A stretch of 64,000 nucleotides of DNA, taken from assembly GCA_013398175.1 (NCBI GenBank), contig VZRZ01002003.1:215505-279504 (forward strand). The letters run 5' to 3'. Position numbers and translations under genes: made by a program. The DNA is from Climacteris rufus (taxonomy: Eukaryota; Chordata; Aves; Passeriformes; Climacteridae). Positions 1 through 12,179 of the stretch are shown piece by piece; the stretch's first letter is position 1; the number at the start of each line of letters is the position of its first letter. The notes under the pieces were generated by a model. It was given only the letters and a program-made list of their open reading frames with translations. It searched no databases and was not told where the DNA came from.

Positions 1-2548
1 CTTTGAGGTAGGCTCTATCTAATTAAAAAAAAAACAAAACAAAAAAACCAAAAAACTAACAGTACCTGAGTTAGTTTCTGCTCTGACCTTTGCACTGCTT
101 TTAACCTTAAGAATTCTTTGTCTTCACATCACAGGCAGGGAGACAGGGATGTGGTTATTGAACTTTTTTAAGTATGTGAACTGAGGTAATTACCTAAGAG
201 AAAATATTAGCAGAAAAGTTTTCTTATCTTTCTGAGTAAGGAGAAACCCAAAACCTTCCAAAGAAAGAGAGTTGTGTGGCTGGAGAATGTGTTTGCCATT
301 ACTGGATATTCCTACCATGTGTGGGGGGGACCTGCTGGGGTCCCACAGCATCTAATGGAGCTCAGGAACAAACAAAATAGAGATGTTCTCTCAGCGTGGT
401 GCTCCACCTGGGCAAGTATCATCTGGCTGAACAGCAGTGGGCAAGCCCACTTCTGGTGACATCCTGTCAAGGGTTAAACATGTACCTGCTCTTGTTCTCA
501 TGCTCATTCAACATCTCTTTCCTCACATTCTTTGCTATTTTTTAAATCTGTCTAGTTGCTGTTGGCCTCAGATATTACTAACATGTGAATCTAAATTTCT
601 CAGTGTTACCAATAATTGTTGAAAAACCCTTGATCCAAAATTGGTAGAATAAAAATCCATGAGTCAAATATATCAATAAACTGATAGGTTATCCCCAGAC
701 ATGAAGATGGTCCCCATTGCAACGCACTGAGGTCCTGACTTTGCTATGTGGCTTGAATAGTTGGATTGGAAGTTTGCCTAGTTGGCTTTAGGGGACAGTC
801 CCTCTACAGATCTCCACCATTAAATAAAATAACCTAAATAACAACTTTTTCATATCAGCAATGATGTTTAATACAAATGAAATCTGGGACTCAAATACAT
901 CCTACAACAAACACATGAGATGACCACAGAAATCATTTTCCCCTGCAAAAGAAATAGCTCAAACATCATGGAAATCAGTGGTCTTGGAAAAGATTGACAG
1001 AGCCAGATATGGAAATTGGAGAATTTTACTGGAAAGTGGTTGCAGGAGCATGAATATAAAGGGTACACAAATCTCTACAGGCTGTAAACACTGAGAATAT
1101 AATTATAGATGGGCTACTTGAATGACTTTTGTTTCTGATTAACATAGAAACAGACTCTAAGTGGGCACCAGTTGAAAGCACTGACATTAGAATAGTTTCT
1201 CAAATTAATTAAAAGAAGAAAACACATGAGGTTAAAGCATGGGAGCAACTCATCTTTTGTGAAGGAGGAGTTAAACAGGCTGATGTTTATCCTGTACAAG
1301 GTGATGATGCTTTGGGGATCAAAGTTGTATGGGTTACAGAGTAAGTTTTCAAAATATGAAGATCAATTAATTCATTCTGTACTGTTCATTAAAAGTAAAG
1401 AGTTGAAAATATGCTGTGTTTCTCATCAACTTGTGGTTCTCCCAGTTTCATGGGGTTGGTGAATTATCATTTCTCTTTGCTTGATGTTTTATGCATAAAC
1501 AGACTTTGCAACAGGAAGTGAGACCTCCTCGTCCCGCCTCAGTCAGCAGAGATGGTGCTTGCTCCCATCATCAGCTCCCTGCCTCACAGCAGGTCCTTCT
1601 TGATCACTGCATGTCAGTGTGTCTCTGATGAGACAGGCAGATGATTGCATCCAGGGAAAAGGCGGCCCATAAAAAATACCCTCTAGTGTTCCACAAGCCA
1701 ACGGTTTCCCTATTGAAGCAGAGTGATTTACAGGTGATGTGTGCAGTCTGGAAGATTAATCTAAGTATCAGCCTGACAGTTTTCACACTGAATAAAAATA
1801 AAATTGATGGATGAAAAAATATAAAAATATGTGCTGCATGTTTAATATATTTTCAATCTTTCCAAAAATATAGGTAGGAAATCTATATGAACCTCCCTTG
1901 GAAGAAAAATATTATTTGATCCTTGTCTGAACTGCAACCAGATATCAGGATGGACACCACAGATCTGTAACTCAATTAATACTACCACCGGGACATAAGG
2001 GGCTAATGCAGGAGGTAAGGTCATATCCAATTTCACATGTCTATGATTCTACAATTAAATCCTGATAGTCAGAAGACAGTACCAAGTGTGATCCTCCAAA
2101 GACACTTAAAATACAAAGTCCTAGGACTTAGGAAACAACCCCAGGGAACAAACAAAAGAAAAAAGAAAGATGGCTTTTTGGTTATTGAACCTTTATATTA
2201 GAAATGGTTTCACTGAATAAGGCTGTGAATGTAACAGAGGACCAGGAAAGAACATTTACAGTGCTAATAAAGCAGTAGGCTAATATAGCAAACCCAGTGA
2301 CACCAAGGGCTGAAGATGAAAAAGTGCAAGGCAGTAGATCTCGGGACATAAGTCACTCTTCTACATCTATGTTTCATTCTTGGAAAATGAGGAAAAGAGG
2401 AAAAGACTACACTTCAGATTTTATTGACTCTGCCGTCCATGCACTGCCTCTGTTTCACATAGAAACACCTCCTTTTGCAGGTCCTCAGACAGCCATTGCC
2501 ATGGGTTGAAGAGCACGGATTAACACACAGACTATCCCATCTGAGATG
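1..2548. other. Unique intergenic DNA, no gene seen
   Basis: A+T-rich non-coding sequence with an A-rich stretch at about 25-55. No open frame exceeds about 80 codons, no family is recognisable, and no splice-bounded exon is obvious. A short stretch ending in CTATGATTCT near 2050 resembles a CR1 tail but has no convincing CR1 body before it. Confidence 0.7.
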
Positions 2549-3440
2549 TGTGCTAGTTTGAAAACAAACCAGCAGAGGAATTAACCCCACACAAATATAT
2601 TGTGAGAGATTCCAAGTCAGAATTACAATTTAATAGGAAAAATTAAAATAAAGGCAGTAATACAGAAACACCAGCCTAAATTGATAAAGTCAGAATACAA
2701 CCTGACACCCTGTTAGTCAGGGTGGGGATAGCAGTCTGGTTAAATGGTGTCTGCAGCCCCGTTGGAGTAACAGACGTGGTCTTGGTTGAAGTGGTGATCC
2801 TGGCAAAAGGTCTGGTCCCTCTCTGGAGGTCCAGTGGTGGTTGTGGAGATCCTCTCCTCTGGGAATGCAGTGGAAGTGGTGCCTTATGGTGTGTTCCAGC
2901 CCTCTTTTATACGGGGAGGGGTGTTCAGTTCCTCCCTTCAGGGCAGGGCATATCACAATGGGATGATGTCATTTATGAGTCATTCCAGGAGGCCTTGATG
3001 GCTCATTAGCGAAGATGACCCCCCCAGAGAGTAGCTGCTGCTTCTCAGAGGATGTTATCAGGGCTGAGCCATTGATGTGAAGACAAATAGGCATCATTCT
3101 ACCTTGCAGGGTTGTCTCTCTTTCTTCCTTATCTAATGCCCAGCTTGCAGCCTGGAGGGTGGGAGGTACAGTGGCCAGCTCTTGTAAACCACCCATCATT
3201 AACAATTTATCGAAGAAATGATGGAGGTGGTGATAGAATACCTTCCTTTGGTTACACCTTCCATGTAACCCAAGACAATCCCACTCCTGGTTTGTCTGTG
3301 CCATCAGCACGGTGGCTGCCTGTAAGTCGCACAGTGAAGGGTGTACAGCCAGCTAGTTAAGATACAACAGGTGAAGCATATCTGGAATGTCCTTTTTGGA
3401 GCACAGAGTGTTCTGCAGGTACATGTCCAGCAACAAACTT
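2549..3440 (-). mobile_element. Retroviral-type LTR (ERVL-like), minus strand, boundaries approximate
   Basis: On the minus strand a clean TATA box (TATAAAAG, 2904-2911) sits in a C-rich promoter-like context. An ATTAAA polyadenylation-type hexamer follows downstream (2629-2634), and the element appears to end near 2549 in CA (TGTGCTAG on the plus strand). TATA, then a transcribed leader, then a poly(A) signal is the layout of an LTR. Part of the sequence is familiar to me as a dispersed bird repeat, but I could not run a library search. The part from about 3015 to 3440 would be U3 on the minus strand; it may instead be flank or a second repeat. I could not find a convincing target-site duplication, so the outer limits are guesses. 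The minus strand keeps a 113-codon open frame (2969-3310) that matches no protein I know. Confidence 0.55.
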
Positions 3441-6217
3441 CATGTTACTCAGGCCTCAGATCATCCACAGTGATGACTCTGCAGCCATAAGGCTGTCACT
3501 TGGGTGGGAAGCAGTGCAGCAGGAGTGCACCCCATCTTCACAGCCACTTCTGAACCCAAAACATTTTCCCAGTAGTGCAGATATACTCATCATAAATCCC
3601 AAGCAGAAACCCCAAGCTTCTCAAAAATAGCCTTAGGATCTTTTTGTGGGTTGTTGGCTGTTTTTTGTTCATTGTGTTTTGTTCTTTTGTTTTCTGCAAA
3701 GCTAATTATTAATTTGTAACTTCCAGAAAGCAGATTACAAAAGTCACAGTTCACTGCAGGAATTGAGGGCAAGGCAGATTATGTTCTCTCTTGCAAAGAC
3801 ATTATTAGCAGTGACTCATAAAGCAGAAGTATTCAGAAAGACTTTCACATGTTAATTGTTTGTATTGTTTCTGTAATAGCAATGATAAGAGGAAAAAATG
3901 CACTTCCTCAGAAGGATAATCAATATTGTATGAAAGCTAATAATTTTTCCACCAAAAAAATGGAAAACTGAAAAATATTTTGAAAAATATTTTTAGGTCA
4001 AATGTATTACTTACATTTCTACAATTTGGACAGTACTCAGGATTAAGTTTGAACACGTAACTTGTAACTTTATTCCACCTCTGTCCTTGTTTCCCTTTCT
4101 CTTTTCTTATCTTTTTTTTTGTCCCTCCATTTTATTGATTATGGAATAACAGAGAAAACAAGAGTTAAATGTGGTAAGTATAGATCAACTGAAGAAAACA
4201 CTGAACACCTAATTTCATTTAAGAAGCCAATCTTAAACTCTCCTTTTCTTCAGTATTATTTCTGCCCTCTTTTCAGGCTGATTTTGCAACTTTCTTCACA
4301 TGCACCAATTTTAAACTATTTTCATTCACTCAAAACCTCTGTGAGTTGCCAATCCAACCTTCACCCCAGTTTCTTGGAGGAGAAGCCAGACACTATGCTG
4401 TAGAGAGAGATCAACAAAAATGAGGGACCTCTCCAAACGCTTTTTGACTGCATTAGGGCAGAACTTAGGTGGGCTTGTTTACACCACTTAAAGAACTGCC
4501 TTACCTTCCTTCATCTGTCAGTGATATTAACTTTCATCCCTGTTGGTTTTATTCTTTCATTACCTTTTCAATATTTTTTTTAAAGTGCAGTCCCTTCTGT
4601 GTGTGGAATAGCATCCCCCACTGATAAATTACTGTACCTTCCTCCTTCATTTCTTTACAATGTTTGTAAATGAACTAATCAAAACTTCAGAGACAGAAGT
4701 TTTTACATTCTTGAATAACAAAGTTATTTGTTCCTTCTGTATCTGTTTTCTTTGTTTTCACAGTCCTTCTAAGTTTGCTGTCGCATGCAGCTTACTGAGC
4801 TGCTTTTTGTTATTCATCTTTTTGGTGGCTGGACCATGAAAATTTGTAAGGTCTTGGAGATTTGTTTTAATATCACACAGATTCAAGTACATCCTGTGTA
4901 ACTAAAAGAATCCCATCAACTTCATATGTGGGGCTTATTATTAATATGACTGTCCTAAAAGATTGCAGTCCAAAATCCAAAGAAAGTATTTGTTTTTCTC
5001 ATTTTCCCCGCCTGCTTATTCTGTGCATTCACAACTGTTGATCTTAGCTGTATGGTACTGTTGGCAGCAAGCTTTCTTTCCCTAGGTTCAACAAAAACAG
5101 TTTTAAATGAAATGGCAGCAACAGAGCAAAATCAGAAAGAAAATAGGCCATGGGCAGCACACTGTGTGTGTAAAGAAATATGGGCACAGAAAACCTGCAG
5201 CAATATGGTCAAGGTTTCTGGGAAAACAATTCCACTATTCTGCAAATAAACAAATCTGAGAGGAAAAGGTGACTTAGACAACTGGTTGCTTCAAAATTCA
5301 CTGCTTTCTAGTCAGCACACTTCTTTTAATGAATACTACAATAACACTCAGCACCATCAGCATTATACATGCAAGTAAGCAGTGGAATCACTGGGGTAAA
5401 TAAAGGGTCTGTGAGAGGTTTCATATTCCCCAAGTCCTCAGCACCTGGAAAAGCCAAGTCATTAATCAGCAGGCACACAGCCATAACAGCCCTAGTTTTC
5501 TTGGTTTTGTGAAGCAAGATCAGAGTGATGTGAGTTTCAGTTGTCTTTTCTCCTACCCCACTCAACAAAGCTCCCTCAGTTCACAGCTTATAGAGTATGA
5601 CAGAAGTATGCCTTAAGTCTCTAGCTGAGGGATTAAAGCTTTGGAAACCTCTTAAAATCAGCCAGACAGCTCTAGCACTCATTAAAGCTTTTACCTCATT
5701 TCAAGGCTGGGTGCCCCCCAAAACTGGACTAACGAAAACATGCATAAAGGAAATCTCTTCACCTCACTGTAAAAGAGGGAAGGTCTGTTTAGACTGAAGA
5801 AATTACTGGCACTACCTTGAAAGTACACGAGAAATGTAATGGGACATTTGCAGCAACTTGCACGAGGAAGGTACTGAGGTGATTGCTATGTCCTGTACTG
5901 TACATTGGGGAAATTACAGAAAAGGCTCTAAGCTTGTAAATCTGAGCCACTTTCCTAATAAGAAAACAGCACTTCAACTGCAGCTAGCACCATACCCAGG
6001 CACCTACAGACTGATTGCACCACACCTCCTCTAAACACTTCCTCCCTGCAGACCTCTCCCAGCTTGATGCAAATTACTGAATATTTTCTTCTAACAACTT
6101 TTATTGGCGTGATTTGTGTGCTACCACCTACTGACTTGCCACAGCCAGAGTGGTGTGTCTATAATGCCTGGCATGGTGGCCCTAGCAGACCTGTGAGGCT
6201 TGACACATATTATGGAG
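3441..6217. other. Unique intergenic DNA, no gene seen
   Basis: A+T-rich sequence with several T-rich runs (for example near 4100-4120). The longest frames are below 100 codons, overlap on both strands and show no protein family. No repeat family is recognised. Confidence 0.65.
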
Positions 6218-6250
6218 CTGCCACAGGTTCTCTTTCTTCCCCTGGAAATC
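6218..6250 (+). repeat. 33-bp direct repeat, left copy
   Basis: This 33-bp segment (starts CTGCCACAGG, ends CCTGGAAATC) recurs at 6710-6742 with one difference (T/C at the 12th base). The flanks of the two copies do not match, so this is a discrete repeated block 492 bp apart. It may mark the ends of a small unclassified element or be a relic of a local duplication. Confidence 0.85.
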
Positions 6251-6709
6251 AAAGTGTCCCCAGATGCAATAACAGATGTTGGCACAGCACTTTGGACATG
6301 CTGGTCCCTTAGCTCTTTTCCTGTCTTTACTGAGCTTGAGCTGACAATGGTGAATTTGTTTCTGCCTTTTTGCCAACTTCAGTCTTGGAAGGTGGGGAGG
6401 TGGCCGCAGGACTTTGCGTTGCTCCTGTTTTAGTGCTAGCCATGGGCACATGTTTATAGCATCCACACCGCACCTGCAGCCTGATATTTCTGGGACACTC
6501 CCTGCTTTTCACCACCCTTCATTTGTGTTTTGTTGTGCTCCTCCAGCTGTCCTGTTGTTACCTGATGTCCCCCACAACCAACAGAAGGTGGGACTGTTGC
6601 TATGGGTCCTCTCAGCTTCTTAACCAGCAGCTTCCATGGCCAGGGCTGTTCCTTAGAGTTTCTTCCTGCAACTGAAGAAAGCTGCTGGTTTAACCTGTTG
6701 TTTTCTTAT
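6251..6709. other. Unclassified sequence between the 33-bp direct repeats
   Basis: About 460 bp, richer in G+C than its surroundings, with overlapping open frames of 60-95 codons on both strands. It shows no recognisable domain. It may be the inside of an old non-autonomous element flanked by the 33-bp repeats, but no terminal inverted repeat, TATA box or poly(A) signal makes the class clear. Confidence 0.3.
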
Positions 6710-6742
6710 CTGCCACAGGTCCTCTTTCTTCCCCTGGAAATC
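6710..6742 (+). repeat. 33-bp direct repeat, right copy
   Basis: Second copy of the block at 6218-6250, same orientation, 32 of 33 bases identical. Both copies happen to lie in open frames on both strands (minus-strand reading DFQGKKE-N/D-LWQ), but the surrounding peptides are unrelated, so shared coding is not supported. Confidence 0.85.
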
Positions 6743-6990
6743 TTCCCCGTGCTGGTCTACAGCAAATCCTTCCTGTACCAGGCAAGTGCTTTGCCTCATG
6801 GAATCTTGCTGTGCTGGGCCAATCTCAGGATCACCCAGACTGTCCACCTTATAAAAACCAGTCATCTGCCATCACCATAAAAGCCTCTGACTCAAAGTTA
6901 GCTTTGGCAAAACATGTTTAAAACTACACATAGTCAGTTGTGTGGCAGGAGAGGATGTTCAGAAATTTCCATTTTTACACATGAACTCTA

Positions 6991-7182
6991 ATGGAAGGGT
7001 TGTCAGGCTTTGGAACAGGCTGCCAAGGGAGGTGATTGAGTCACCATCCCTGGAGACATTTAAAAGCCATGCAGATGTGCCACTTGTGGACGTGGTTTAA
7101 TGGTGGATTTGGCAGTGCTGGATTAACAGTTGGACTCAAAAGATTTTAGAGGTCCTTTCCAAACTGAACGATTCCATGATTT
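6991..7182 (+). mobile_element. CR1 LINE 3' fragment, plus strand
   Basis: The sequence follows the conserved 3' part of avian CR1. It has the stretch read as 'ggttgtcaggctttggaaca', then 'ctgccaagggaggtgattga', then 'accatccctggagacattta', and ends in ATTCCATGATT, a decayed version of the CR1 tail. Only about 190 bp remain, so it is severely 5'-truncated, as is usual for CR1. It is non-coding and cannot move. Several indels against the family pattern suggest an old insertion. Confidence 0.85.
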
Positions 7183-8067
7183 TATGTTGTCTTCCTTAAA
7201 AGATAGAAAGTTAGAAAAAAAACCAGTTTTTAGCTTCTTTCAGAGCCAGAAAAGCATCCCAGGGAGCCTTGCAAAACTCCAGGTACACTGTCAGCCAGGT
7301 ATTTATTCCCTGATGTTCAAACACAGGCCTTGTTTACTTAAAGTATGCCTTTGTCCTCACAGGGGAAGAAAATCATCTGGCTCTTAAGATCAGCTGTTTG
7401 GGGACAACTTTTACTGTCTAGTCGGCTGTAAAAATACCACATCTTGTACGCACTACTAATCTCCTTCTTGGTAGAGAAATTGATTTTAAAACACTGTGTA
7501 AGAAATACCCCCACTTTTGTTTCAATTGCATTTAAAAGATTCAAACTTTTTCTTCTTTTTCATCAACCTGTTTACAATTAAGGCTGAAAATATAACTTTA
7601 TATTTAGCCCTAAATAAATGTCAGTTATCAATTTTAATTAAAATAGTCCTTAAACAAGTACAGAGTGCTGTTTTAAAGTCAAGTGAGCAAAACTAGGAAA
7701 TCTCTGTCTGAGCACCAAAACCCAACTCTTGGTGAAGCAGTAGACCAACTCTTGGCAGGTCTAGTCTTTTCTGCAAATACCAAGAGGAGCTTCCTTCAAT
7801 ATCAATTCCAAATAACTGGCTCACACAAACTTGAGAAATGTTAGCAAGCCAAAAATCAGGAAACCTTGTTTTCATTTTGAAGAATAGAAATAATAGGTAG
7901 AAGAGCATGAACCATCAATTCTAAAATCTTAAAGGCCATGTATAAGCATAAACAATAAGTCCATAAGTTTGAGATGCGAGACTTGCTGGCTAAGTCAACT
8001 TTTTTCCTCCTAACTGCAAAATATTTCAATGGCTTTGACACAGTGCATCAGCTGGCCTCCTTGACAT

Positions 8068-8103
8068 TCACAGCCTGGCAGGAATCACACTGCCAGGCTG
8101 TGA
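8068..8103. repeat. Perfect 14-bp inverted repeat with 8-nt loop
   Basis: Arms TCACAGCCTGGCAG (8068-8081) and CTGCCAGGCTGTGA (8090-8103) are exact reverse complements, separated by GAATCACA. A transcript from either strand could fold into a stable 14-bp, G+C-rich stem. The pairing does not continue outside the arms, so the stem is too short for a typical pre-miRNA. Confidence 0.9.
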
Positions 8104-9326
8104 TCCCTGTTTTCATCTTTTCCTTTAGTGCTTCCATCACCTTTGCTGTTTAGAGACACGTCTGGGGTAAGATGTGCTTCTACCACAATTTCTCTGAGAA
8201 GGGCATCCCACATAACACTGTCATTGCTGGTCAGGAAGTTTTTGACTTACACCTCCAGAGTTACAGGCACAGACCTCAGAATCCACCCTCATAACTCCTG
8301 ACATTGTGGTTCCTTAATGACCCAGGCTGTGACACTTGGCTCTCTCCTGGCTCATGTCCCTGGGTGTCCTCCACCTGGTCACCACAGCCAGGATTGCCTG
8401 CTGTTGGCCAAGGCCAGGGTCTGTGTGGGGTACTGGCACAGAATGAAGCTCAGAGGTCTCCAGAACTCAGCAGAGAGAGCATCTAAAGGAACCAATTACA
8501 GAGTGATCTGTAGAGCAATTTCAATTAAATACTGCAAATGGAGAGGCTCCCCTGCAGTCAACACATAAGCAGAATAGCAATGGAGGCTGTAGCTTTGTGG
8601 TGTATGAGACCAGAAATCTGATGTCAGAAATCTGAGTTGGACTAGGTTTTGATACATCACATTTGCAGAGACAAAGACAATTTTTTTGTCTGAGTCTGTC
8701 CTAAAGTAGACCTGTGGTTTTAATTTTCACAATCTTATTTCAGCTGCAAAACATGAAAATACATTTACTGAAGATGCTGAATGCTTTCTCGCCAGTAAGA
8801 ACTTCAGAATTATCAGGGAGTTGTTTCAAGGAAAACCTGAATGTTTTTCTTAACAGAAATATCCATAAAAATTTACATTTTTAAGAGAGCATTTAATAAC
8901 AACAGCACTCATAGAAAATACCTCTCTCTGGCTTCTCACCATTAAATCCTCTTAAAACTTGCAAGATGCGCTTTTGTAGTGGACACAACATACTAGGAAA
9001 TCAAATTATTACCAAATAGTAAAAAACCCCAAACAAAACAACAAAAATTTGTAGGTTGTTACTAGTAATTATTGACATAGTCAAAACAGTAAATTAGTGC
9101 AAGCTGTGAATTAATTATCCTCAGCATCACTGGCATCATTCTTTGATTTCATATTTATATCATTACCATTATTATATTAGTCTGTCCCCTCTGAACTCTT
9201 CTGGACTGAGTTTGACTTGTGAGGGGCATCTTTCCATCACTAAGAGAATCTCTAATAAATTAATGGAATTTGCTCTTACAAATCTCAGTATTATTAGATC
9301 TTGAGAGATTATTTCAGGCTTTAATT

Positions 9327-9354
9327 AAGGCACTTTACTTAAGGCACTTTACTT
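9327..9354 (+). repeat. Tandem duplication, 2 x 14 bp
   Basis: AAGGCACTTTACTT occurs twice back to back with no difference, which suggests a recent slippage or microduplication. It may be variable in length between individuals. Confidence 0.9.
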
Positions 9355-9586
9355 AAAGTTCCAGTTCCAGAAATCAATTACTTACATGGGAATTTGAACT
9401 TTAATTCAAAGAAAGGAAGTTTCCAGCACTCAGGATTGAATGGAAAAGCTGAAAATTGAAACAAAAAAAAAAGAGTTATATTTCATAAGACAAAAAAAAA
9501 TGTCCACAAAGGGTTACTTTTTAAAATCATATTATGTTTAAGTCAATCTTTTGAATCTTTTTGAATTTGGTCTGGAAGGACATTTG

Positions 9587-9618
9587 TCCTGGAAGCTGTT
9601 GGTTACCATCTTCCAGGA
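9587..9618. repeat. 9-bp inverted repeat
   Basis: TCCTGGAAG (9587-9595) and CTTCCAGGA (9610-9618) are exact reverse complements around a 14-nt loop. The hairpin is small and may be chance. Confidence 0.75.
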
Positions 9619-10488
9619 CCTCTGTGTCTGCTAATAAAAGGGTTGCTATGAATAATGCACTCACCTATTTCTGCATTTGTATAATTTTTATCAATGCTCT
9701 AGAGTGTTTAGTAAGAAAATCCAGAAGTTAAACTCACCATATTTTGTTCCACAACAATCTTGCTTTTATTAGTCTTGGAGCCAGCAGTGCAAACTTCCCA
9801 TTGTGTGTGCTGCAGCCATGAGGAATCTTTGACATCACTTACAGCCTTTGTCTATCTTGTGCATAATTTGCCATGTAAATCTGAAACCTGCTTAGAGGTA
9901 GATAACAACAAATTATTTTCTGATGCTTTACAACAATATATTGTGCACATTCTGGACAGAGATGAGTTCACTGGAGAAGAAAAATCATTGTGACTTCCTA
10001 CCTATATTTCTTGTCTCTGTTCATGTCCTTGGAATTAAGTATCAGCGAAACCAGAAAAAATGTGGTGGCTTCAGAAACCTCTACCATTGTATGTTTAATT
10101 TCCAGCTGAAAGTTCTGCAGCTTCATTTTCATTCCAACAGGAAATCTCCAGCATCTGTGTACATTACTTTGTTGTTATTACTGAATCACTCAAGTTTATC
10201 CTTGAAAATGCCATTTTCACCACTGAAGGGAATAACATCAAAGTAGTAGTATTGTTACTAAGACCCTAAAAAGATCAGTTACCACTTTTGGTCCAGTATT
10301 GCCTTGACAGATCTATTAGAGCATCAGCTGGAAATGCATCACTTTTCTGAAGTCTTTTCTAATATTTAATACACTTGACACTGATGTTTTTCCTCAACAA
10401 AAATCAGAGTGAAGCTCTCAGCTCAGGTAAACTAAATGCACAAGTGCCAGATCTGACCACAGATCCATCTGAACATCTTTCTTACTTT

Positions 10489-10520
10489 TATTTGAAGTTC
10501 CTCATATTTGAAGTTCCTCC
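10489..10520 (+). repeat. Tandem duplication, 2 x 16 bp
   Basis: TATTTGAAGTTCCTCA is followed directly by the same unit with its last base changed to C. This is a simple microduplication. Confidence 0.85.
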
Positions 10521-11680
10521 ACTCAGTCTGTCATTACCTATATTACTGTATACAGTACTGTCCATAACATCAACAAAAGATACCAAAACAATACCAAAAA
10601 TCATCCTTTTATCACATAAGTCACCACCCGTAGCCATTTAATGTGGTCAGTGTATCTTCATATCCGAACATTCTAAAATAGCTGCTTTTTACTTATAAGT
10701 AAGTGAAAGACTCACTGTAAAATTTCTAGCCTTTTTGGTTCACTTTTCCTAGCAGAAGAAAAGGATGTGGAGATCACAGTGCCACAGCAATAAATGCAGC
10801 AGAGTCTCCAGCAAGCAGACCTTCTAGATTGGATAAACAGCTTCCCCCTGGGCTGGTGAGCACTGAGCCATCTTCTGACATGATCTGCTTGGTCACTGCT
10901 CTCCCAGGCTCCCAGTGTCCCTGCTCCAAAGCATTGGCTGTGAGAATTAGGGTGCATGGGGCACCATGTTCATGTGAACACACAGTCATGGCTATCGCCA
11001 CGTAGAGACAAGCCTGCAGAATTCATACCACAGATTTCTCTAAAACCTCATCCAGAAAGCACGAAATACAGTTTCATCAACTGTTCCATTTGGATTGGAA
11101 CTCATGTTTGTGACAACAATTTACAACTGCAACTGCATTTATTAGTAGGTCTTCATTTCCATCCAGCATGCTCCCATTAGGTATACCATGATTGTGGAAG
11201 CTGTGAGCTCACAGGCACTTTGTCTTTGAAAGCAAATGACTAAAACTGATTTTAAGTTACCTTTCAGCATAAAACAGAAGAACAACCATTGCAGTAATTT
11301 CAATTTTATTTTTTTTCTTTTGCACAAAGAATATGAGATTGATCACCTCTCCATCTACCAAGGGAATTTCATCCTGAAGATTAGAATTAACTTAGAAAGA
11401 TTCATGAAGTCTTAAGAAAATGTAATCAAAAAAGAAAATACTTGCAATACAAATATTTATCAAAACCCCCACCCTCTGGACCAATATTAAACATGGATCC
11501 CGAAGAGACAGAAAATAAAGGATTTAGGCTATCACACGAAAGAAAAACATTTGGAAGAATACTAGCCCAGCCTCTCAAGGGATAACAAACAATCTGTTCT
11601 TGGTCCAAAAGCAGTGAGAAATGTACTTGTCATTTTTTCATCATACTTTAACAGAAAGGTCAAAGGAAGAATTTATGGGT

Positions 11681-11686
11681 ATAGTA
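11681..11686 (+). repeat. Target-site duplication, left (ATAGTA)
   Basis: Six bases directly outside the left end of the LTR at 11687-12173. They match ATAGTG on the other side (12174-12179) at five of six positions. This fits a 6-bp target duplication with one later mutation. Confidence 0.7.
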
Positions 11687-12173
11687 TGCCGCGGGTAGAA
11701 AGCGTGAGTAACTCGGAGCCCTCAGCAGCGGTCTCTTGCTCGTCTGCATCAGAGATCCCGCAGAATCTTGGCTCAGTTCACGCACAGCGGTTTAATTTAA
11801 GCAGGGAAGTAAAGAGACAAGAAAGTGTTCTTTTCTGCTTATTGCCAGCAGGGTTTTATTACTGGAGCACGGAGTGCGGTAAAGACGGCCAAAATGGCGG
11901 TCAGAGGCGTCTGTTATAGTACAGAGGTGAGGGGAGGGCAGTTGGGAGAGAGCCAATCACTGCGGAGGATTACAATGATTGACAGGGGCACCGGCCAATG
12001 AGTCGGCTGTCTGCACCGGCACAGGAACCAATGAGCTGTCCTTTTGGGCGGGGACTGCCCCTGCCACCCTGGCCGGGGAGCCCCCGTTGTTTGCTACTCC
12101 CGGCTGTCTCGTGTGGGGTGGGGGGCCGGAAAAGCCGGGCCGGGCCGTCAGCCACGCCCAGAGGCACCGCACA
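11687..12173 (-). mobile_element. Solo LTR, minus strand (family copy 1, 487 bp)
   Basis: The element starts TGCCGCGGG and ends CGCACA on the plus strand, so on its own strand it has the TG...CA ends of a retroviral LTR. On the minus strand there is a G+C-rich U3 with several inverted CCAAT boxes, a degenerate TATA-like site (11914-11919) and AATAAA (TTTATT at 11855-11860), then U5. It aligns along most of its length with the LTR at 57481-58028 but lacks roughly 55-60 bp of U5 and some U3 present there. No gag, pol or env remains beside it, so it is a solo LTR left by recombination between two LTRs. The 6-bp target duplication suggests a class II (ERVK/alpha-beta-type) integrase; that class call is an inference. 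Confidence 0.88.
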
Positions 12174-12179
12174 ATAGTG
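12174..12179 (+). repeat. Target-site duplication, right (ATAGTG)
   Basis: Right partner of ATAGTA at 11681-11686. It lies immediately outside the CA end of the LTR and differs by one base. Confidence 0.7.

Larger units (their letters stand above)
7183..11680. other. Unique intergenic DNA with small duplications and hairpins
   Basis: Long A+T-rich stretch without a supportable gene; the longest frame is 107 codons and resembles nothing known. It holds a perfect 14-bp hairpin (8068-8103), tandem duplications at 9327-9354 and 10489-10520, and a 9-bp inverted repeat at 9587-9618. No retroelement is recognised here. Confidence 0.65.

Noticed and set aside
1990..2055. CR1 tail ending in CTATGATTCT
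   Set aside because: Only the last ten bases match well. The preceding sequence does not follow CR1 order.
2969..3310. 113-codon minus-strand frame as an ERV or host gene
   Set aside because: It lies in what appears to be LTR U3 or flank. No retroviral or cellular domain is visible.
8068..8103. MicroRNA precursor
   Set aside because: The stem is only 14 bp and does not extend. A typical precursor needs roughly 25-30 paired bases.
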